Shown in pieces: positions 1-4,616 of a DNA stretch of 5,536 bases. The notes under the pieces were generated by a model. The model was not told the origin of the DNA. It did not search any database and was given only the letters and a program-made list of their open reading frames with translations. The DNA lies in assembly GCA_026398545.1 (NCBI GenBank), contig JAPLSR010000180.1, forward strand, positions 1 to 5,536. Direction: 5' to 3'. Both the position numbers and the translations under genes were made by a program. How positions within the stretch are numbered: the stretch's first letter is position 1; every line of letters begins with the position of its first letter. This DNA comes from Candidatus Sumerlaeota bacterium (GTDB taxonomy: Bacteria; Sumerlaeota; Sumerlaeia; MWCT01).

Positions 1-29
1 CGAAGAGATGATTTTGAGGGAGGTGACGG
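1..29 (+). promoter_or_regulatory. Leader and Shine-Dalgarno of the HD-domain gene
   Basis: A strong ribosome binding site, GGGAGGTGA at 18-26, precedes the ATG at 30; the GGAGG core at 19-23 leaves a 6-nt spacer, which fixes the start. The remaining bases are too few to identify an upstream gene. A TGA at 9-11 could be the stop of a gene entering from the left, which would make the HD gene a later member of an operon, but this cannot be shown from the window. Confidence 0.7.
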
Positions 30-602
30 ATGGGCAAACTGGGATTGACAAGGGAGGAGGTGCTGGGACTCCTGAATGCTCATGTCCGCACGGAGAATCT
101 CAGAAAGCACTGCCTTGCCACAGAGGCAGTCATGCGGCGGCTCGCCTCACGGCTCAATGAAGATGAAGAGACATGGGGACTCGTTGGTCTTATCCACGAC
201 CTTGATTTTGATGAGACAAAGGATGACATGTCCAGACACACACTCGTTGCCGCCGGCATTTTACGTTCCTGCGGGGTGCCGGAGGAATATGTGGGCGCCA
301 TCGTCAGCCACTGCGAATCCACTCCGGGATGGACACCGCGCTCCACTCCGCTCCAGCATGCCCTTGCTGCGAGCGAGGCAATCACGGGTCTTGTTGTCGC
401 CACAGCGCTCGTCATGCCGGATAAAAAACTCGCCAGCGTGAAGCCCAAATCCGTGCGCAAGCGCATGGGCGAAACCGCCTTTGCCCGCAATGTTGACCGC
501 TCCGCCATCATGGAATGCGAAAAGATTGGCGTTCCAATTGCGGAATTTTGCGAGCTGGCGGTTCAGGCAATGCAGGGAATCAGCGATGCCTTGGGGCTTT
601 GA
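30..602 (+). CDS. HD-domain (HDIG-type) putative metal-dependent phosphohydrolase
   Basis: A 190-residue single-domain protein of the HD superfamily, whose members are mostly metal-dependent phosphohydrolases or phosphodiesterases. Visible motifs are H27 in an N-terminal helix, the HD pair H56-D57 in LIHDLDFD, H70, and H94 in IVSHCE. A C-terminal helical half follows the small conserved HDIG family found in many anaerobes (ITGLVVATALV at 118-128, then a K/R-rich SVRKRMGETAFARNV segment). In that family the residue before the TGL motif is usually Asp, a metal ligand; here it appears to be E116. No signal peptide or membrane segment is seen, so the protein is probably cytoplasmic. The substrate is unknown. 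The family call is secure and the specific function is not. ndk follows 67 bp downstream on the same strand, so a nucleotide-related role is possible but is inference only. Confidence 0.85.
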   Translation: MGKLGLTREEVLGLLNAHVRTENLRKHCLATEAVMRRLASRLNEDEETWGLVGLIHDLDFDETKDDMSRHTLVAAGILRSCGVPEEYVGAIVSHCESTPGWTPRSTPLQHALAASEAITGLVVATALVMPDKKLASVKPKSVRKRMGETAFARNVDRSAIMECEKIGVPIAEFCELAVQAMQGISDALGL

Positions 603-658
603 AACGCGATAAAACAGACCGATTTGTTTTGAATGTTTGTCCGCAGATAAAGAAGCGC

Positions 659-665
659 GAGGGGG
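659..665 (+). promoter_or_regulatory. Ribosome binding site deciding the ndk start
   Basis: GAGGGGG lies just before two tandem ATG codons at 667 and 670. The spacing suits 670 better (7 nt from the GAGG core) than 667 (4 nt). An upstream in-frame TTG near 637 would place this site inside the gene and is unlikely. Confidence 0.55.
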
Positions 666-669
666 AATG

Positions 670-1098
670 ATGATTGAGAAGACCTTTCTTATGGTGAAAC
701 CGGATGGTGTGAGGAGAAAACTTGTTGGCGAGATACTTGCCCGCTTTGAGCGCAAAGGGCTTGAGATTCTTGCCATGCGCATCCTCACACTTGATGAGGA
801 GTTGGTGAGCCTTCTTTATGCAGAGCATATCGGCAAGGATTTCTTCCCGCCATTCAAGGAATTTATAATGAGCGGTCCTGTTGTGGTCTGTGCCCTCCAG
901 GGTGAAAACGCCATACAGTCGGTGCGAGCGATTGTCGGCGCAACCAACCCGCAGGAGGCGGCGCCAGGCACCATCCGCGGCGACTACGGTGCCATTACAC
1001 GTTATAACCTTGTGCATGCCTCTGACAAGCCAGAAACCGCAAGGCGTGAACTATCCATCTTTTTCCAGGATTTGTGCGAGGATTCCCCTGAGATTTGA
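670..1098 (+). CDS. ndk: Nucleoside diphosphate kinase
   Basis: Transfers the gamma-phosphate of ATP to (d)NDPs through a phospho-histidine intermediate, balancing (d)NTP pools in the cytoplasm. From the second of two tandem ATGs the protein is 142 residues, the usual bacterial length. The whole family signature is present: KTFLMVKPDGV at the N terminus with K10, Y50, F58 in the nucleotide clamp, GP at 69-70, R86, T92 in GATNP, R103 in GTIRGDYG, N113, and catalytic H116 in NLVHASD. The residue after the catalytic His is Ala where Gly is common, a mild change. All residues needed for catalysis are there, so it should be active. The ATG at 667 would add one Met. It lies between the HD-domain gene and recO on the same strand, and no clear promoter of its own was found. 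Confidence 0.97.
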   Translation: MIEKTFLMVKPDGVRRKLVGEILARFERKGLEILAMRILTLDEELVSLLYAEHIGKDFFPPFKEFIMSGPVVVCALQGENAIQSVRAIVGATNPQEAAPGTIRGDYGAITRYNLVHASDKPETARRELSIFFQDLCEDSPEI

Positions 1099-1154
1099 TA
1101 TGTTTTTATGCAATAAATTCTATATCTGCGACCTGCCCTTTCAGGCAAAAGAAT

Positions 1155-1904
1155 ATGCCCCTTGTTACCGATGAGGCATTTGTTATTTCCGCCTCAGATT
1201 GGCACGAGACCTCACGCATAATCCGTTGTTTTGCGCGCGCCCACGGCAGGATTGCCCTTGTGGCGAAGGGCATTCGCAAGCCCAAAAGCCGCATCGGCTC
1301 CACCTTTGAGACTTTCTCCCGCGTGCAAATCGTTTTTTACTTCCGCACAGGCGCTGAGATCTTCACCCTGAAGGAGGCGGAGATGGTGGAATATGTGCCT
1401 GAACTGCGAACCGACCTCCGGCGTTTCGCTATCGCCTCGTTCTTTTTTGAAATCCTTGACCGAGGGCTTCCCTTGCATGAAAGGCACGAGGATGTCTTTG
1501 AAATTACGAGGCGGTTTTTGAGCGATATGCGGTTGGACGGCTGGCGACCCGGCACTGCGCCGGCATATTTCTTGTACCTTGTGTCCGCGCTTGGATTTGC
1601 CCCCCGCCTTGATAGATGCGCCGTGTGCGGACAGCCGGCGGATGTTGCCTTTTTTGACCCTGCAAAAGGGGGCGGCGTGTGCGACTCATGCAAGCCTCAT
1701 GAAACAGGACTGATTCCACTTTCGTCCGGTTTAAGGGACTTCATGCTGACTGCCATGGCGCAAAAGGGTGAGGAGGTTCTTCCCGTCACATCCGAGAATG
1801 CCGCTTCAGAATTTTTCAACCTCATCCGGCGGTTCCTGGAATACCATTTTGAAACGGAACTGAAGTCCGCAGGTTTTCTCCTCCGGCAGGTTCCGCAATC
1901 TTAG
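1155..1904 (+). CDS. recO: DNA repair and recombination mediator RecO
   Basis: RecO, with RecF and RecR, loads RecA onto SSB-coated single-stranded DNA and anneals strands during gap repair. The 249-residue protein has an N-terminal OB fold (about residues 1-78, with VAKGIRKPKSR at 36-46 typical of the family), a helical middle (about 80-150), and a C4 zinc finger C155-x2-C158 ... C176-x2-C179. Zinc fingers of this kind occur in many bacterial RecOs and are lost in others such as E. coli. The ATG at 1155 is chosen because MPLVTDEAFVIS matches the usual RecO N terminus; a TTG at 1095 inside the ndk stop would add 20 unlike residues. The ribosome binding site is weak (AGG at 1143-1145). A poor promoter-like pair lies at 1095-1100 (TTGATA) and 1121-1126 (TATATC) with a long 20-bp spacer, so co-transcription with ndk is likelier. 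Its TAG overlaps the opposing gene's stop. Confidence 0.95.
   Translation: MPLVTDEAFVISASDWHETSRIIRCFARAHGRIALVAKGIRKPKSRIGSTFETFSRVQIVFYFRTGAEIFTLKEAEMVEYVPELRTDLRRFAIASFFFEILDRGLPLHERHEDVFEITRRFLSDMRLDGWRPGTAPAYFLYLVSALGFAPRLDRCAVCGQPADVAFFDPAKGGGVCDSCKPHETGLIPLSSGLRDFMLTAMAQKGEEVLPVTSENAASEFFNLIRRFLEYHFETELKSAGFLLRQVPQS
1901..1904. other. Convergent stop-codon overlap of recO and the PP-loop gene
   Basis: The four bases TTAG hold the recO stop TAG on plus (1902-1904) and the PP-loop gene's TAA on minus (1903-1901). There is no intergenic space and no hairpin with a U-run around it on either strand, so transcripts from the two sides must run into the opposite gene unless termination uses Rho or another mechanism. 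Confidence 0.9.
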
Positions 1905-2920
1905 ACCACTCTGAGTTGCTCAAATACGGTTTCATCAATCATATCAGGCAGAATTTCCCGTGTTTCACCTGAACGTCCGATATGAATGCGCACGACAGCC
2001 GTGGGCTCTCCTTTTGCACGGCTGAAGCGGCGTGTGATTGCCGCCGCAAGGCGAATCATCTCCTCCGTAGTCTCGCCGCGGAGAATGGAAAGCGGGCTCC
2101 CGCCTCCTTCCGCCTCAAGCAAGGCATCCGTCTCAAGGGCAAGATTGGCAAGGACGCAGTTATCATTCTCATTTCTTCCTGTGACCAGTTTGGTGTGCGG
2201 TCCGAGCCGGAAGTGGCGTCCGACTTTCAGCATCTGAATGCTATCAATATCCCATACGCCGTGGTCAAAGAGGTCTTTCAACCGCCTTGAAAAATTGGGT
2301 TCAGTCAGGAGACACCCGCCCGCCGGCGTTTGATATTCCCTGATGCCGAGTTTCTCGGCAAGGGCTATCTGCGGTTTGCGGTTGCGACCGGCGAGATTCA
2401 AGAGCCTCTCGCGCTCCACCCATTCAAGTTTTTCGGGAATGGTGGGCTCCAAGCGATGCGCCGTGAGCGGGCGCAAAAGATAACCCTCCAGACCGCTGCG
2501 CTTTTCCACCATGCGCAGGAGGTTGCGCTTCTGCGATTTGGGACGCTGTTCAAGCACCTCGCCCGTGAACACAAATTGCGCCCCCTCCTCCTCCATCACC
2601 TCTTTTGCGCGCTGGAGAAAATAGATATGGCAATCGATGCAGGGATTCATGCAGGAACCGTATCCCCACCTGGGGTTTTTGATGATTTCGATATATTCCT
2701 CGCCGGGGTAAAGTCGCCGCAGGTCAAAACCGACCGCGCGCGCCTGGCGGTCGATGAGCGTTTCCCCCGCGCGTTCCTCCGAATAACTCCCCATGAATGG
2801 CGTGATGATGTGCAATCCAATCACATGGATGCCCTGGTCCACCATGAGTTTTGCCGCAAGGACGCTGTCCAGCCCGCCCGAGACCAGCCCGATTGACTTG
2901 ATGTTTTTTTTCTCTGTCAT
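1901..2920 (-). CDS. PP-loop ATPase, MnmA/ThiI-like predicted tRNA thiolation enzyme with NFACT-R-like C-terminal domain
   Basis: A 339-residue adenine-nucleotide alpha-hydrolase (PP-loop) protein. The PP-loop SGGLDS is at 14-19, so it should adenylate its substrate with ATP. A cysteine cluster C90-x3-C94-x2-C97 (GSCMNPCIDCH) follows, then a GEVLEQRPKSQ segment at 120-130 recalling ThiI/MnmA-type enzymes, and C203 in PAGGCLLT. The C-terminal third contains VGRHFRLG at 233-240 and KLVTGRNENDN at 244-254, resembling the NFACT-R-type RNA-binding domain known at the end of this family. Genomes often label such proteins as tRNA methyltransferase or 2-thiouridylase; a thiolation role is inferred from family resemblance, and the exact nucleotide is unknown. 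The cysteines could hold an Fe-S cluster as in TtcA/TtuA, or act as catalytic pairs. The start codon has only a weak, A-rich upstream region. It is the last gene of the ybeY-era operon. Confidence 0.8.
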   Translation of the reverse strand: MTEKKNIKSIGLVSGGLDSVLAAKLMVDQGIHVIGLHIITPFMGSYSEERAGETLIDRQARAVGFDLRRLYPGEEYIEIIKNPRWGYGSCMNPCIDCHIYFLQRAKEVMEEEGAQFVFTGEVLEQRPKSQKRNLLRMVEKRSGLEGYLLRPLTAHRLEPTIPEKLEWVERERLLNLAGRNRKPQIALAEKLGIREYQTPAGGCLLTEPNFSRRLKDLFDHGVWDIDSIQMLKVGRHFRLGPHTKLVTGRNENDNCVLANLALETDALLEAEGGGSPLSILRGETTEEMIRLAAAITRRFSRAKGEPTAVVRIHIGRSGETREILPDMIDETVFEQLRVV

Positions 2921-2932
2921 AACTTTTTTTCA

Positions 2933-2951
2933 ACGCCTGCCCATACGGCGT
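2933..2951 (-). other. Small inverted repeat between era and the PP-loop gene
   Basis: On the minus strand ACGCC pairs with GGCGT around a 9-base loop, with one more possible G-U pair at the base. It lies in the 37-bp gap after the era stop and about 12 nt before the PP-loop start, followed on the transcript by an A-run rather than a U-run. It therefore does not look like an intrinsic terminator. It could be a processing or translation-control hairpin, or chance. Confidence 0.3.
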
Positions 2952-2957
2952 CAGATT

Positions 2958-3914
2958 TTATGTGAGGCGTGCTTTATGAGATTTTTTTCTGCCCGTGAGA
3001 TATCCAAATCGCCTCAGCTCCTGCTCGCTTTTTGTCCAATTCTTGCGCAGCTTCACCCAGAGTTCAAGATAAACCGGCTGACCCACAAGATTCTCAATCG
3101 CAGGGCGCGCCAGTGTGCCGATATTTTTCAACATCTTTCCCGCCGCGCCAATCACAATCCCCTTCTGTGACTCCCGCTCAACATAAATCACCGCGCGGAT
3201 GAACCACTTCCCCTCCTCACGCTCCTTGAACTCCTCCACCTCCACCGCCATGGAATAAGGCAGTTCCTCACCCAGGAGTTCAAATGCCTTCTCACGGATG
3301 AGTTCTGCCGAAAGGAAACGCAGGTTGCGGTCGGAAATCTGCCCGGGCTCGAAATATAGAGGTCCTTCGGGGAGGTGATCAAGCGTGAGATTGATGAGCA
3401 GGTCAAGGTTATGCCCCCTCAGGGCGGAAATGGCGATTGCCTTTTCATAGCCGGCGGGGTCGGGCAGGTTCGGAAAATCCCTGATGTCAAATGGTCTCCT
3501 GAGGCGGTCGATTTTATTAGCGAGCAAAAACCTCGGCGCCCTTGAGCCTTTTAGAAGATTCATCACGGACTCATTCACAGGAACAGGGTCTGTCACGTCC
3601 GCAATATGATAAATCAGGTCAACATCCCCGATGGCTGTTCTGACTGTGTCAATCAGGCAGCGGTTGAGGAGATTTTTAGGTTCAATGATGCCGGGGGTGT
3701 CCGTGAAAACTATCTGGTAATTTTCCCGCGTCAGGATGCCCAGGATTGCATTCCGTGTGGTCTGGGGCTTGGTAGAGACAATTGCCAGCTTTTCACCGAC
3801 AAGGTGGTTCAGGAGTGTGGACTTCCCCGCATTCGGCTTGCCAACAATTGCCACAAAGCCGGACTTGAATTTTGTTTTTTGATTCGGGCTGGCGCGCTCA
3901 GGCTTTGCGTTCAT
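2958..3914 (-). CDS. era: GTPase Era, 30S ribosome assembly factor
   Basis: Era binds GTP and the 3' end of 16S rRNA and acts as a checkpoint in small-subunit maturation. The 318-residue protein has the full GTPase set: G1 GKPNAGKS at 25-32, G2 around TTRNAILG at 52-59, G3 DTPG at 72-75, G4 NKID at 133-136 and G5 SAL at 163-165. A C-terminal KH domain follows with GIVIGAAGKMLK at 252-263 and the closing WVKLRKNW segment at 286-293. An N-terminal extension of about 18 polar, basic residues precedes the G domain. The ATG at 3914 is the only start before the P-loop. Its ribosome binding site is odd: AAAGG touches the ATG, and a better GGAGG (3933-3929) sits 14 nt away inside ybeY. With only 3 bp after the ybeY stop, translational coupling to ybeY is likely. 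Confidence 0.98.
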   Translation of the reverse strand: MNAKPERASPNQKTKFKSGFVAIVGKPNAGKSTLLNHLVGEKLAIVSTKPQTTRNAILGILTRENYQIVFTDTPGIIEPKNLLNRCLIDTVRTAIGDVDLIYHIADVTDPVPVNESVMNLLKGSRAPRFLLANKIDRLRRPFDIRDFPNLPDPAGYEKAIAISALRGHNLDLLINLTLDHLPEGPLYFEPGQISDRNLRFLSAELIREKAFELLGEELPYSMAVEVEEFKEREEGKWFIRAVIYVERESQKGIVIGAAGKMLKNIGTLARPAIENLVGQPVYLELWVKLRKNWTKSEQELRRFGYLTGRKKSHKARLT

Positions 3915-3917
3915 CCT

Positions 3918-4403
3918 TTATTTCCCGACCTCCGGACGAAAGATACCCTTCTTCTCAAACCGCCGCATCAGGCGTCTTTGCTCGGCAAACATGCGCCGGC
4001 GAGCACTCGGCTCATAATCATCATAATGAAGGAGGTGCAGAAATCCATGACAGAGGAGAAGGGCAATCTCCTTACAAAGGGAATGCCCCTCTTCGGCGGC
4101 CTGGCGCCGCGCCGCCTCAAGCGAGATGACGATATCTCCGAGCGGAAGTGGCATATCGTTTGCGCCTGCGGACGGTTCGCCTTCCAGCATGGGAAAACTC
4201 AGCACATCTGTTGCGCTGTCAACGCCCCGGAATTTTTTATTAAGGCGGCGAATGACGGTATCATCAACAAACAGGAGGCTCACCTGCGGATTACTGTATG
4301 GCAGACTTCTCAGAAGCGTCTTCATCACGTCTGTTGACAATCTTCGCAACCTGCCCGCGGGTATAATCCTCTTTTTTGAAAGGTTCCGAATCAGAATTTC
4401 CAT
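3918..4403 (-). CDS. ybeY: rRNA maturation endoribonuclease YbeY, with altered metal motif
   Basis: YbeY is a metal-dependent endoribonuclease needed for 16S rRNA 3' processing and ribosome quality control. The 161-residue protein carries the family core: FRGVDSATDVLSF at 58-70 with conserved R59, LGDIVIS at 88-94, and the metal motif HGFLHLLHYDD at 119-129. The usual motif has three ligand histidines (HGxLHLxGYDH). Here the first two, H119 and H123, are kept, the third is D129, and the central Gly is H126. Asp at the third ligand position occurs, as I recall, in some YbeY lineages such as Bacteroidetes, so activity is probable but not assured. The start at 4403 is preferred because MEILIRN fits the family, AGAGGA lies 10 nt upstream, and a longer in-frame ATG at 4457 would lie upstream of the proposed promoter's -10. 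Pairing with era fits its ribosome role. Confidence 0.95.
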   Translation of the reverse strand: MEILIRNLSKKRIIPAGRLRRLSTDVMKTLLRSLPYSNPQVSLLFVDDTVIRRLNKKFRGVDSATDVLSFPMLEGEPSAGANDMPLPLGDIVISLEAARRQAAEEGHSLCKEIALLLCHGFLHLLHYDDYEPSARRRMFAEQRRLMRRFEKKGIFRPEVGK

Positions 4404-4413
4404 TGGGCTTAAA

Positions 4414-4419
4414 TCCTCT
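4414..4419 (-). promoter_or_regulatory. Ribosome binding site of ybeY
   Basis: Read on the minus strand this is AGAGGA, 10 nt before the ATG at 4403. It supports that start over in-frame ATGs at 4427 and 4457, neither of which has a comparable site. Confidence 0.55.
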
Positions 4420-4439
4420 TCGCACATGTATCGGGATTT

Positions 4440-4468
4440 ATTAATTCGGGTGGTCACCGCCGCGTCAA
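4440..4468 (-). promoter_or_regulatory. Putative sigma70-type promoter of the ybeY-era-PP-loop operon
   Basis: On the minus strand, -35 TTGACG (4468-4463, 5 of 6 to consensus) is followed by a 17-bp spacer and -10 ATTAAT (4445-4440, 4 of 6). Transcription would start near 4433, giving a leader of about 30 nt that ends with the ybeY ribosome binding site. Position and spacing are good; the -10 is imperfect. The spacer contains a short inverted repeat (GGTG/CACC at 4449-4458) that could be an operator or chance. Confidence 0.5.
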
Positions 4469-4482
4469 CTGATAAATATTTT

Positions 4483-4516
4483 CAAGAGCCACGTTGGCGG
4501 AATCGCCGGCTCCTTG
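4483..4516 (+). other. Bulged inverted repeat in the ybeY/tgt intergenic region
   Basis: CAAGAGCC (4483-4490) pairs with GGCTCcTTG (4508-4516, one bulged C). Nested inside is GGCG-GAAT-CGCC (4496-4507), separated from the outer 5' arm by five bases. The result is a 12-bp discontinuous stem with a tetraloop, about 100 nt before the tgt start. No U-run follows directly, so it is not a classical terminator. It does not match the preQ1 riboswitch patterns I know. It could be a leader RNA structure or a protein-binding site. Confidence 0.4.
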
Positions 4517-4616
4517 CTCTCCCATCAATCTTTAAATACCGGTTGCGTTTTGTGTTTGTTATGTGGAAGGTGGTTTCATTTGTTGTGCGAGGACCTGGTG
4601 CGGGATTCTTCTTGAG

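Larger units (their letters stand above)
4404..4616. other. Divergent intergenic region between ybeY and tgt
   Basis: This 213-bp space is the only sizeable non-coding stretch. It holds the promoter and ribosome binding site for the leftward operon and the bulged inverted repeat described separately. For tgt I see AT-rich pieces (around 4531-4538 and 4555-4564) but no convincing -35/-10 pair, and only a weak GGGA at 4602-4605 as a ribosome binding site. No credible small gene or tRNA was seen in it. Confidence 0.7.

Noticed and set aside
624..651. Possible promoter before ndk (TTGTTT, 16 bp, GATAAA)
   Set aside because: Only 3 of 6 at -35 and 4 of 6 at -10, within a short gap in a likely operon; not better than chance.
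637..669. Longer ndk start at a TTG about ten codons upstream
   Set aside because: The ndk family starts a few residues before KTFLMVKPDG, and the ribosome binding site at 659-665 would fall inside the longer gene.
1132..1145. Small CCTG/CAGG hairpin before recO
   Set aside because: Only 4 bp of stem; although it includes the weak AGG ribosome binding site, this is easily chance.
1095..1154. Longer recO start at the TTG overlapping the ndk stop
   Set aside because: The 20 extra residues do not resemble a RecO N terminus; the ATG at 1155 gives the typical start and length.
2330..2896. A 188-codon plus-strand open frame opposite the PP-loop gene
   Set aside because: Antisense to a gene with an intact PP-loop and family motifs; no domain or ribosome binding site of its own was recognised.
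3606..4337. A 243-codon open frame on the plus strand across era and ybeY
   Set aside because: It runs antisense to two clearly conserved genes with complete family motifs; its translation shows no recognisable domain. It is a shadow frame.
4404..4457. N-terminal extension of ybeY to the ATG at 4457
   Set aside because: It lacks a ribosome binding site, is unlike YbeY N termini, and would start upstream of the proposed -10.
4483..4616. preQ1 riboswitch upstream of tgt
   Set aside because: The hairpin there lacks the C-rich loop and A-rich tail of preQ1-I and the layouts I know for other classes; a covariance-model search would settle it.
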